A DNA stretch of 64,000 nt, from positions 2,757,501 through 2,821,500 of the forward strand of contig NZ_CP019288.1 of assembly GCF_009901525.1 (NCBI RefSeq), given 5' to 3'. Positions 41,710 through 50,193 of this stretch are shown here, piece by piece. Position numbers and translations under genes: made by a program. Source of the DNA: Kordia antarctica. GTDB lineage: Bacteria > Bacteroidota > Bacteroidia > Flavobacteriales > Flavobacteriaceae. The first letter of the stretch is position 1. Every line of letters begins with the position of its first letter. The notes under the pieces are model-generated. The model made no database searches, had not been told where the DNA came from, and worked only from the letters and a program-made list of their open reading frames with translations.

Positions 41710-43488
41710 TTATCGAACGCCATGCATTAGTTTTTTCAAAACTCCATTCAATACAATTGAAATTAATCCAATAGCTATTGGAAATAGTGTAAATATTAAA
41801 AAGAACGTACTTAAAGAATATTGAGCTGTTATTTCATCAATCATTCCTCCCATTGTTCCTGCTGATTTTTGTCCTATTGCAATAGCTAAGTACCAAATAC
41901 CAAACATGAAACCAATCATTCTTCCTGGTACTAATTTACTTAAGTATGACAATCCTACTGGCGAAATGCACAATTCTCCCATCGTATGGAATAAGTATGC
42001 TAAAATTAAGAATATCATACTTACAGAAGCTCCTGTTGCTCCTTGAGGTATTCCTTGAGTTCCTAATACTAAGATTCCAAATCCTCCACCTAAAAGTATC
42101 AATCCGATACCATATTTCATTGCAGCACTTGGATTGTATTTACTTTCCCACCATTTAGAGAATAAAGGTGCTAATGTGATGATAAAGAATGAATTTAAGA
42201 TTCCAAACCAACTTGCGCCAACTTCGGTTGCTTCTTTGCTAAATTCTCTATTTATTTTGTAGAAAACCACATACCATAAGAAAGCAAATGTAAGTGCCAA
42301 TACAATATTAGAAGCTAGAATTTTTTTATGTGTTTTTTTGAATAATAGGTATAAAACCCACGTGATAATTACTAAAGGAACAACTGTTAATACTAAATCT
42401 ACAATTTTAAAAATTGTTGCAGAATTTCCTGTGAGTGAACGCTGGGTAAAATCTCTTGCAAATAATGTCATGGAACCTAAAGCTTGTTCAAAAGCCGCAA
42501 AAAATACAACCGTGAACAGTCCGAAGATAGAAACTGCAATAATTTTATCTCTTACTATAGTTGAATATCTCGCAATTCTTGAAGCAATTAAGAATAAGAA
42601 TAGTGCTAACGAAGATAATACGACAACATAAGGTCCTGAAATTCCTCCAAGTTCAAAATCGAATAGATTATAACCACCAATTTTAGATATCGGATCGTTT
42701 AAAAGATATGATAATCCTCCAAGAGCCGCTAAGAACATTAAAATTTTATCGACTAACGTAAATGGGTTTGGTTTTTCTACGACATCTTTATGTATCGTAG
42801 GACTTTCTTCGTTTATGTTTTGAGGCAATTCTACTTCGTATACTTTTGATGGTTTTCCACCAATTTCTCCAAATAAGTCTTTTGCCAACCAAAATTGAAT
42901 TAAACCAAGTAGCATAAAAATTCCTGCCAATCCAAATCCGTAACTCCAACCAACATTTTCTGCTAAATATCCACATAGCATCATTCCGAAAAAAGCTCCT
43001 GCATTTACGCCCATGTAATAAATGGTGTATGCTCCATCTTTTTTAGATTCTTTTCCTTTATACATTTCGGAAATCATAGAAGTCATATTTGGCTTAAAAA
43101 AACCTGTTCCTATGATTAATAATGCTAGTCCAAGGTATAATGACCAAGATGTTTCAAACACCATGGAAACATGTCCCAACATCATAATAAAACATCCTAT
43201 AACTACTGCGATTCTATATCCTGTAAATTTATCAGCGATCCAACCACCTAGAATTGGTGTTAAATATAATAATGATCCGTACGTACCAATTAAAGCAAGT
43301 GCATTTTCAGAAGTCCATCCCCAACCTGGGTTTTCACCGAATAAAGGAGCTGTTAAGAATATTACCAATAAGATCCGCATTCCATAGAATGAAAAACGTT
43401 CCCACATTTCTGTGAAGAAGATCACAAATAATCCCGCAGGATGCCCAATCACTTTGTCTTTAAATAGATTTTCTACATCTGTTTTCAT
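41710..43488 (-). CDS. POT-family di/tripeptide:H+ symporter (long form)
   Basis: 592-residue proton-coupled peptide importer (MFS/PTR2). The proton-site motif ExxERFxYYG appears as TEMWERFSFYGMR (~27-39); further blocks are GGWIADKFTGYRIAVVIG, PNMTSMISEMY, YYMGVNAGAFFGMMLCGYLA and GELCISPVGLSYLSKLVPG. The middle is longer than in its neighbour because of an added loop and helix pair (~225-330). It is 17 bases downstream of the second POT gene, so both are one transcript ending at the hairpin at 41656. Confidence 0.95.
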   Translation of the reverse strand: MKTDVENLFKDKVIGHPAGLFVIFFTEMWERFSFYGMRILLVIFLTAPLFGENPGWGWTSENALALIGTYGSLLYLTPILGGWIADKFTGYRIAVVIGCFIMMLGHVSMVFETSWSLYLGLALLIIGTGFFKPNMTSMISEMYKGKESKKDGAYTIYYMGVNAGAFFGMMLCGYLAENVGWSYGFGLAGIFMLLGLIQFWLAKDLFGEIGGKPSKVYEVELPQNINEESPTIHKDVVEKPNPFTLVDKILMFLAALGGLSYLLNDPISKIGGYNLFDFELGGISGPYVVVLSSLALFLFLIASRIARYSTIVRDKIIAVSIFGLFTVVFFAAFEQALGSMTLFARDFTQRSLTGNSATIFKIVDLVLTVVPLVIITWVLYLLFKKTHKKILASNIVLALTFAFLWYVVFYKINREFSKEATEVGASWFGILNSFFIITLAPLFSKWWESKYNPSAAMKYGIGLILLGGGFGILVLGTQGIPQGATGASVSMIFLILAYLFHTMGELCISPVGLSYLSKLVPGRMIGFMFGIWYLAIAIGQKSAGTMGGMIDEITAQYSLSTFFLIFTLFPIAIGLISIVLNGVLKKLMHGVR

Positions 43489-43505
43489 ACAAGTCGCTTT
43501 TTAGT

Positions 43506-44930
43506 TTATGATTTGAGATCTGTATCTGCTAGTTCGAAACCTTCCGTAAGATCGTCATTGATGTCTCTTTCGTTGTCTTCAGCACCATGCGTTAACGTTT
43601 CTAGTTTCTTTCTGAATAACATAACTAATAATCCAAATACAACACAGAATATAGCAATCCCTGTAAAGATTGTATATTCTCCTAAATTTTCAGAGGCTTC
43701 TCCAAGAAGTCCTGCTAATTTATTTCCAAAACCAGTCATTGCAAAATATACACCCATCATCAAGGATGCATATTTTAGCGGTGCTAATTTTGTAATATAT
43801 GATAAGGCAACTGGCGAAATACATAATTCTCCAATAGTATGGAATAAGTATGCTAATACTAACCAGTACATTGCTGAACCTCCAACACCATTTTCAATTG
43901 GGCCATTACTGTTAAATTCTGCAGCTGCAGCTGTCATAAAAAAGAATCCTGTTCCCATAATGATCAACCCGAGAATCATTTTGAATAATGAGGTAGAAAT
44001 TTTCCCTTTTAATTTTCTTGATGCCCAATATCCTGCAACTAATGTTCCTAAGAAGATAATAAACATTGCATTTAATGACTGAAACCATGAAGCTGGCACT
44101 TCCCAACCCATTAATAATCTGTTTGTTTTATCAGCAGCATAAAGGTTCATTAATCCTCCTGCTTGCTCAAAAGCTCCCCAAAATACAATTACCAATAAGA
44201 ATGATATAAATAATACGACAACTCTGTCTTTTTCAATCTTCGTTAAAGGCTTTTTCATTGCCTCTTTTTCAGCCAAATCTTCAGATGATCCTAAGAAGTT
44301 TCCAACATGTTGTAGGTATTTTTGCCCAACTAAATATTGTATCAATCCTAACGCCATTCCAATACCTGCTAATCCAAATCCGTAGTGCCATCCGTGTACT
44401 TCTCCAACATATCCAACAATTAAACTTGATAAAAAAGCTCCCACATTGATTCCGATATAAAAGATTGTAAATCCTTTATCTCTTCGAATATCTCCTTGCT
44501 TATATAATCCACCTACCATCGTTGAGATATTTGGCTTTAACATTCCAACACCAGCAATGATGAGTCCTAAACCTGTATAAAATGCCCACATTTCTTCAAC
44601 TGCTAAAATACTGTGTCCAGCAACTAACAAAATTCCTCCATAAAGTACAGATTTCTTTTGTCCTAAAAATTTATCTGCAATCCATCCACCAGGAATTGAT
44701 GCAACATATACTAACATTGTATACCATCCGTAAAGCGCTAAAGCTTCTCCATTTGTCCAACCTAATCCTCCGTTATCGCCTTGTGTTTGTGCTACAAGAT
44801 ATAATACTAAGATTGCTCGCATTCCATAGTACGAAAAACGTTCCCACATTTCTGTGAAGAATAATACATACAGTCCTACTGGATGTCCAAATAGCTCTTT
44901 TTGATGAGCTTGTTTTACTGAGTTTGTCAT
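43506..44930 (-). CDS. POT-family di/tripeptide:H+ symporter
   Basis: 474-residue MFS peptide importer with the motif TEMWERFSYYGMRAILVLYL at the N-terminus, GGWIADKFLGQKKSVLYGG, LKPNISTMVGGLY, FYIGINVGAFLSSLIVGYVG and GELCISPVALSYITKLAPLK. Related to the longer protein downstream (same motifs) and probably from an old duplication. DPP-IV lies 36 bases upstream on the same strand, which fits uptake of the dipeptides that enzyme releases. The C-terminal tail is acidic (EDNERDINDDLTEGFELAD). Confidence 0.95.
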   Translation of the reverse strand: MTNSVKQAHQKELFGHPVGLYVLFFTEMWERFSYYGMRAILVLYLVAQTQGDNGGLGWTNGEALALYGWYTMLVYVASIPGGWIADKFLGQKKSVLYGGILLVAGHSILAVEEMWAFYTGLGLIIAGVGMLKPNISTMVGGLYKQGDIRRDKGFTIFYIGINVGAFLSSLIVGYVGEVHGWHYGFGLAGIGMALGLIQYLVGQKYLQHVGNFLGSSEDLAEKEAMKKPLTKIEKDRVVVLFISFLLVIVFWGAFEQAGGLMNLYAADKTNRLLMGWEVPASWFQSLNAMFIIFLGTLVAGYWASRKLKGKISTSLFKMILGLIIMGTGFFFMTAAAAEFNSNGPIENGVGGSAMYWLVLAYLFHTIGELCISPVALSYITKLAPLKYASLMMGVYFAMTGFGNKLAGLLGEASENLGEYTIFTGIAIFCVVFGLLVMLFRKKLETLTHGAEDNERDINDDLTEGFELADTDLKS

Positions 44931-44966
44931 TATATTAAATAGTTTGGGTTAGTGTGATTTTTGAAA

Positions 44967-47156
44967 TTATTTTTTTAGCAATGTATTTTCAATAAATATT
45001 GTCATTTTATTATACAAATGCAAACGCGTGTTTCCTCCTGTAATTCCATGATTTTTATCTGGATAAATCATCCAATCAAATTGTTTGTTGGCTTTGATTA
45101 ACGCATCAATCATACGCATTGTGTTTTGTACGTGTACGTTATCATCTCCTGTTCCATGAACTAATAAGTAATCACCTTTTAGTTTTTCAACATGATTTAT
45201 TGGCGAATTTTCATCATAACCACTCGCGTTTTCTTGTGGCGTTTGCATGTAACGTTCGGTGTAAATTGTATCATAAAAACGCCAGCTTGTAACTGGAGCA
45301 ACCGCAATTGCCATACTAAATACGTCGTTTCCTTTTAAAATACAGTTACTCGACATAAATCCTCCGTAACTCCATCCCCAAATTCCAATGCGATCTTTAT
45401 CAACATACGAACGCTTTCCGAGTTCAATAGCAGCATCAATTTGATCTTCTACTTCGTATTTACCTAATTCTTTATACGTTACTTTTTTAAAGTCCGAACC
45501 TTTAAATCCTGTTCCGCGTCCATCAACACACACAATAATCATTCCTTTTTGTGCTAATAGTTGATACCAATAATCATTTGCGCTGTTCCATTTGTTGGCA
45601 ACTTGTTGCGAACCTGGACCCGAATATTGATACATGAATACTGGATATTTTTTTGAAGCGTCAAAATCTGCTGGTTTTATCATCCAAGCGTTTAAGGCAT
45701 GACCTTTAGCTGTTGTCAACGTAAAGAATTCTTTAAGAGAAATTTTGTAGTTGCCTAATTTTTCTTTTACATCTGCATTGTTTTTGATTTCTTTTTCCAA
45801 CTTCCCATTCTTTGCCAAATGCAATGAATATTCTGGCGGCGTTGTTACACTTGAAAATGTATTGATGTAATAGGTAAAGTTTGCACTAAATTTAGCACTG
45901 TTTGTTCCTTCTTTAGTAGAAAGTCGTTGCTTTTTCTTTCCGTTAATTTTGATGGAATAGATATCTCTGTTCACAGAACCATTTTCTACCGATTGATAGA
46001 ATACACGATCAGAATCTTCATCATAACCATAATAATTAGTTACTTCCCAAAGTCCTTTTGTTACTTGGTTGATTAGTTTACCATCTTTTTTATAATGATA
46101 GATGTGATTGAATCCGTCTTTTTCGCTTGTCCAAATGAAACTATTATCAGCCAAAAACGTTAAGTTATCCGTAACATCAATGTATGCTTTGTCAGTTTCT
46201 CTGATAACAATTGATTTTTGATTTGTCGCTGCGTTGTATAGAATCAAATCCAACTTATTTTGATGTCTATTGATAACTTGCACACTCAAAACCGCCGGAT
46301 CGTTTGTCCATTCAATTCGTGGAATGTAAAAATCAGTATAATTACTTAAGTTTATTTCTGAAGTTTTTCCAGCATTTAAACTATATAAATACAATGAAAC
46401 TTCTGCATTTTTCTCTCCTGCTTTTGGATATTTGAAAACGTGTTGTTGCGGATATAATTCACTTCCGTAAACGTCCATTGAAAACTCTGGAACTTCCGTT
46501 TCGTCAAAACGAATAAATGCAATATGATCACTCGCCGCATTCCACTGAAAAGCGCGTACAAATCCAAATTCTTCTTCATAAACCCAATCCGTCACACCAT
46601 TAATGATTTTATTTTTTACACCATCTGTGGTGATTTGACTTCCTGCGCCAGATTGCAAATCTTTTACATAAATATTGTTTTCATAAACGAAAGCAACCTT
46701 TTTTCCATTAGGAGAAAAGGTTGGCTCTTGTATTTTATTATCTGAAATTTTTGTTATTTTTTTTGAAGCGATATCGTACACGTAATAAATTCCTAAGCGC
46801 GATCTTCTAAATACGGGTTCTACTTCGGTTGCCAGAATCATTTTGCTTTCATCAGCATTAAAACTATAAGACGAAAATGCTTCTTCTATATTTAATGCTG
46901 TCGAAGCAACAATCGTTTCTACTTTTTGAAGTGTTTTGTAATCGTATTTATCAACAGAAGCTGTTTTTTCTTCTTTGTTTGTATTTAAAACTGTGTATTG
47001 TAATCCATTGTTCATGGAATGTAACACATCCATTCCTTTTGTAGAGAAAGCTTTCTCTTCTCCCCAAATTTCTTCTAGCGTAATTTCTTTTTGTTGTGCC
47101 ATTGTAATATTGGCTAATCCTAAGAAGACAAAAAGAAAAACATATTTTAATTTCAT
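44967..47156 (-). CDS. Dipeptidyl peptidase IV (S9B prolyl oligopeptidase family)
   Basis: 729-residue exported serine peptidase releasing X-Pro and X-Ala dipeptides. Signal peptide (MKLKYVFLFVFLGLANITMA), eight-bladed DPP-IV beta-propeller (~60-470, with the substrate-binding VTDWVYEEEFGFVRAFQWN Glu-Glu pair), and an alpha/beta-hydrolase domain with Ser in IWGWSYGGFMSSNC (~605), Asp in VHGTGDDNVHVQN (~680) and His in YPDKNHGITGGN (~712). First gene of a probable DPP-IV/POT/POT operon: extracellular peptides are cut to dipeptides and imported. Confidence 0.96.
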   Translation of the reverse strand: MKLKYVFLFVFLGLANITMAQQKEITLEEIWGEEKAFSTKGMDVLHSMNNGLQYTVLNTNKEEKTASVDKYDYKTLQKVETIVASTALNIEEAFSSYSFNADESKMILATEVEPVFRRSRLGIYYVYDIASKKITKISDNKIQEPTFSPNGKKVAFVYENNIYVKDLQSGAGSQITTDGVKNKIINGVTDWVYEEEFGFVRAFQWNAASDHIAFIRFDETEVPEFSMDVYGSELYPQQHVFKYPKAGEKNAEVSLYLYSLNAGKTSEINLSNYTDFYIPRIEWTNDPAVLSVQVINRHQNKLDLILYNAATNQKSIVIRETDKAYIDVTDNLTFLADNSFIWTSEKDGFNHIYHYKKDGKLINQVTKGLWEVTNYYGYDEDSDRVFYQSVENGSVNRDIYSIKINGKKKQRLSTKEGTNSAKFSANFTYYINTFSSVTTPPEYSLHLAKNGKLEKEIKNNADVKEKLGNYKISLKEFFTLTTAKGHALNAWMIKPADFDASKKYPVFMYQYSGPGSQQVANKWNSANDYWYQLLAQKGMIIVCVDGRGTGFKGSDFKKVTYKELGKYEVEDQIDAAIELGKRSYVDKDRIGIWGWSYGGFMSSNCILKGNDVFSMAIAVAPVTSWRFYDTIYTERYMQTPQENASGYDENSPINHVEKLKGDYLLVHGTGDDNVHVQNTMRMIDALIKANKQFDWMIYPDKNHGITGGNTRLHLYNKMTIFIENTLLKK

Positions 47157-47433
47157 TCGTGCTGAGTTTTTAAGAATATACGTATTGAAAGCGTATTATT
47201 TTAAGTAATTTATTATGATAAGGCTGACAATATACAAATATCAAGCAAGTAGCACAAAAATCGAACCTTAAATTATAATTGAGAAAAAATGATTCTTTCA
47301 AGGCATTATTTACATTCAGTTTATCTTAAATGTGCTAAAAAATAGTAAACTCTAAACATATTCCACATAATAAGCCTCGTTTTCAAGCTATACTTTAGCA
47401 GTTTAGGATTAAAATTGTTACTATTTCATTGCG

Positions 47434-47441
47434 TATCTTTG
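47434..47441 (+). promoter_or_regulatory. -7 element close to the HMG-CoA reductase start
   Basis: TATCTTTG fits TAnnTTTG, with a TTG at 47415-47417 (16-base spacing). Transcription would begin near 47447, only a few bases before the ATG at 47453, giving a leaderless or very short-leader mRNA; starting at the ATG at 47471 instead would leave about 24 bases of leader. Confidence 0.45.
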
Positions 47442-47452
47442 CCGTGAACCGA

Positions 47453-48796
47453 ATGGATAAACCCTATTTTATGATTGCTCCAATTGTTGGATTTTCTAAA
47501 CTTTCCAAAAACAAAAAGATTGAATGGCTTGTGAATACCTATTTTCATAGTGATGAAGCAGTTATAAATACCTTAAAAAAGTATTGGAATTCAGACGAAA
47601 AACTTCAAAAGCTACACGATGAGTTTATTGAAAATACGATCTCTAATTTTTATCTTCCGCTAGGAATTGCGCCTAATTTTTTGATTAATGATCAATTATA
47701 CGTCATTCCAATGGCAATTGAGGAAAGTTCCGTAGTTGCTGCCGCTAGTAAAGCCGCAAAGTTTTGGCTAGATCGTGGTGGATTTAAAGCAACCGTATTA
47801 AGTACTGAAAAAGTAGGTCAAGTTCACTTTATGTATTTCGGCTCGACTGAAAAACTACACAATTATTTTAATTCAATTAAATCAGCATTATTCGCTTCCA
47901 CAAAACATATTACGCAAAATATGGACAAACGTGGCGGCGGAATTACAGATATCATATTGCGCGATAAAACCCAAGAACTCGACGGTTATTTTCAACTGCA
48001 TTGCACGTTTGAAACCGTAGATTCTATGGGCGCAAATTTTATAAATTCGTGTTTGGAGCAGTTTGCAAAAACGTTTGAAGACGGCGCAAAATCATTTGAA
48101 GCTTTTTCTGAAAAAGAGAAAAATATTCAGATTGTGATGAGCATTCTTTCGAATTACGTTCCAAATTGCTTGGTAAAGGCCGAAGTAAGTTGTCCAGTAA
48201 ATTCGTTAGTTAAAAGTGATTCGATTGATGCAGAGGAGTTTGCAAATAAGTTTGTGCGCGCTATTCAAATTGCCAAAATAGAACCATATCGTGCTGTGAC
48301 ACATAATAAAGGAATTATGAACGGAATTGATGCCGTTGTACTTGCCACAGGAAATGATTTTAGAGCTGTAGAAGCTGGAATTCACGCGTACGCCGCAAAA
48401 GATGGACGTTATTCTAGCTTAACGCACGCCGAAGTAAAAGACGGTATTTTTAAGTTTTGGATTGAAATTCCATTGTCTTTAGGAACTGTTGGCGGTTTGA
48501 CATCTTTGCATCCTTTAGTGAAATTAGCGTTGGAAATGTTAGGAAAACCAAACGCCAAAGAATTGATGCAAGTTGTTGCTGTTGCAGGATTGGCGCAGAA
48601 TTTTGCCGCGATTCGTTCATTAGTGACGACAGGAATTCAAAAAGGTCATATGAAAATGCATTTGGTCAATATTTTGAATCAACTGGAAGCAACAGAAGTT
48701 GAAAAGAAACATTTTATCAATTTCTTTAAAGACAAAACTGTTACACATAGCGCGGTTGTAAATGCTTTTAATGCGCATAAAACAGCTCAAGCATAA
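47453..48796 (+). CDS. mvaA: Class II hydroxymethylglutaryl-CoA reductase
   Basis: Converts HMG-CoA to mevalonate (or the reverse) in the mevalonate route to isoprenoids. 447 residues from the ATG at 47453; an ATG at 47471 is also possible, and a TTG at 47429 lies inside the promoter. Class II features: IVGFSKLSKNKKIEWLV, VIPMAIEESSVVAAASKAAK (catalytic Glu), NMDKRGGGITDIIL, VVLATGNDFRAVEAGIHAYA (catalytic Asp) and GTVGGLTSLHPLVKLALEML, with the catalytic His near the C-terminus. The stop overlaps the next gene by one base. Confidence 0.93.
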   Translation: MDKPYFMIAPIVGFSKLSKNKKIEWLVNTYFHSDEAVINTLKKYWNSDEKLQKLHDEFIENTISNFYLPLGIAPNFLINDQLYVIPMAIEESSVVAAASKAAKFWLDRGGFKATVLSTEKVGQVHFMYFGSTEKLHNYFNSIKSALFASTKHITQNMDKRGGGITDIILRDKTQELDGYFQLHCTFETVDSMGANFINSCLEQFAKTFEDGAKSFEAFSEKEKNIQIVMSILSNYVPNCLVKAEVSCPVNSLVKSDSIDAEEFANKFVRAIQIAKIEPYRAVTHNKGIMNGIDAVVLATGNDFRAVEAGIHAYAAKDGRYSSLTHAEVKDGIFKFWIEIPLSLGTVGGLTSLHPLVKLALEMLGKPNAKELMQVVAVAGLAQNFAAIRSLVTTGIQKGHMKMHLVNILNQLEATEVEKKHFINFFKDKTVTHSAVVNAFNAHKTAQA

Positions 48797-49713
48797 TGGA
48801 TTTTTATGGGAATGGAAAATTATTGATCACTGGCGAATATGTCGTTTTAGATGGCGCAAAAGCACTCGCCATTCCAACAACGTATGGACAAAAGCTAACT
48901 GTGATACCAATTGATGAACCAAAACTGATTTGGAAAAGTGTCGATTCAATAGGAACTATTTGGTTTCAATATGACTTCAATTTGGATACAATTTCTTCTG
49001 AAACTATATATACTGATGAAGTTTCTCAAACATTAAACAATCTTTTAGTAGAAGCAAAACGGTTAAATCCGAAGTTTCTTGCAGATACAAATGGTTATCA
49101 AATACAAACCACGTTAACTTTCCCAAGAAATTGGGGATTAGGTTCTTCTTCCACCTTAATTCATACTATTGCGCTTTGGGCAAATGTGAATCCGTACACG
49201 TTACTTTGGAATGCTTTTAAAGGAAGTGGTTATGATATTGCTTGCGCAAGAAGTAACTCGCCAATTATTTATGAGATCAATCAACAACAACCAAAAGTTA
49301 CGGAAGTTCGGTTTTCGCCTTCGTTTAGCAATCAGTTATACTTTGTACATTTAAACAAAAAACAAAATAGTAGAAACGCCATTGCTACTTATAATGCTCG
49401 AAAAGGGAAAATTAACAACGAAATTAAAGTGATTAATGCGATTACTACTGAACTAATTTCAAGTACTTCTTTAATCGATTTTGAATTATTATTAAAAGAA
49501 CACGAACAAATTATTGCAGATATTATTCAAGAAACGCCAGTGCAAGAACGTTTGTTTGCCGATTATTTTGGTCAAGTTAAAAGTTTGGGCGCTTGGGGCG
49601 GCGATTTTATATTAGCGACAGGAAATGATGATACAAAAGCTTATTTTGAAAAGAAAGGATATGAAACTGTGATTCCTTTTGATAAAATGATGTTGTCTGA
49701 TAAAAGATTTTAG
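48796..49713 (+). CDS. GYDIA-type GHMP kinase (mevalonate pathway)
   Basis: 305-residue sugar/isoprenoid kinase of the GHMP superfamily. Motifs: LLITGEYVVLDGAKALAIPT at the N-terminus, ATP-binding loop WGLGSSSTLIHTIAL (~115), the name-giving GSGYDIACARSNSPIIYE (~150) and C-terminal SLGAWGGDFILATGND (~265). Family members sit beside class II HMG-CoA reductase in Flavobacteria and are thought to phosphorylate mevalonate or phosphomevalonate; the exact substrate cannot be read from sequence. Translationally coupled to the reductase (TAATG). Confidence 0.9.
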   Translation: MDFYGNGKLLITGEYVVLDGAKALAIPTTYGQKLTVIPIDEPKLIWKSVDSIGTIWFQYDFNLDTISSETIYTDEVSQTLNNLLVEAKRLNPKFLADTNGYQIQTTLTFPRNWGLGSSSTLIHTIALWANVNPYTLLWNAFKGSGYDIACARSNSPIIYEINQQQPKVTEVRFSPSFSNQLYFVHLNKKQNSRNAIATYNARKGKINNEIKVINAITTELISSTSLIDFELLLKEHEQIIADIIQETPVQERLFADYFGQVKSLGAWGGDFILATGNDDTKAYFEKKGYETVIPFDKMMLSDKRF

Positions 49714-50193
49714 ATCGTTTACTTCGACTTCGCTCAACACAATTCGCTTTTAACCTGAGTTCGATATAAAATTTCAGAGTATTTTTTGTCTTTTCCGCAG
49801 TATAGCAGGGGTTTTTCGTTAAGAATTTTCGAATCCTTGGAGAAAATTTAGAAAAATTCATGCGGTTTTAGTTTTTTTCAAAAAGAAAAACTAAAAATAC
49901 CTCTGGAAAAGCGCACTTTCTTTTGTTTCTTTTCTTTGTGCGAGCAAAGAAAACGAAAATAATAAAATGAAAATTAAATACTTAGCACTTCTTTTAGGAA
50001 TCTGTTCAAAATTTTATTTGAGTAAACTTATGTCGAACTCACGTTTTTAGAGTCAAGAAACAAGACTTACTTAAAAATTGAATTGTAAAATAGACATCGA
50101 GACATTTTAAATAAAATCATAAAAAAACCTGTAAAGTCAATTTCACAGGTTTTTTTGATCATTCTAAAATTAGAATGTTATGTTATTTGAGGT
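49714..50193. repeat. Gene-free 480-bp stretch with dispersed repeat copy B and terminator
   Basis: Begins with a REP-like ACTTCGACTTCGCTCAACAC (49721-49740), followed by the inverted copy of the ~190-bp dispersed repeat (49783-49960) and the terminator at 50121. The 84-residue minus-strand frame 49607-49861 is produced by the repeat and the end of the kinase gene. Nothing else is recognised. Confidence 0.7.
50121..50157 (-). terminator. Terminator of the PpiD-like gene
   Basis: AAAAAAACCTGTAAA pairs with TTTCACAGGTTTTTTT (one bulge), A-run before and T-run behind, so it works on both strands. It lies 37 bases after the stop of the minus-strand gene at 50194 and is the likely end of the 57.9-50.2 kb cluster or its last part. 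Confidence 0.8.

Noticed and set aside
49607..49861. 84-residue minus-strand frame
   Set aside because: It is antisense to the end of the GHMP kinase gene and continues into the dispersed repeat.
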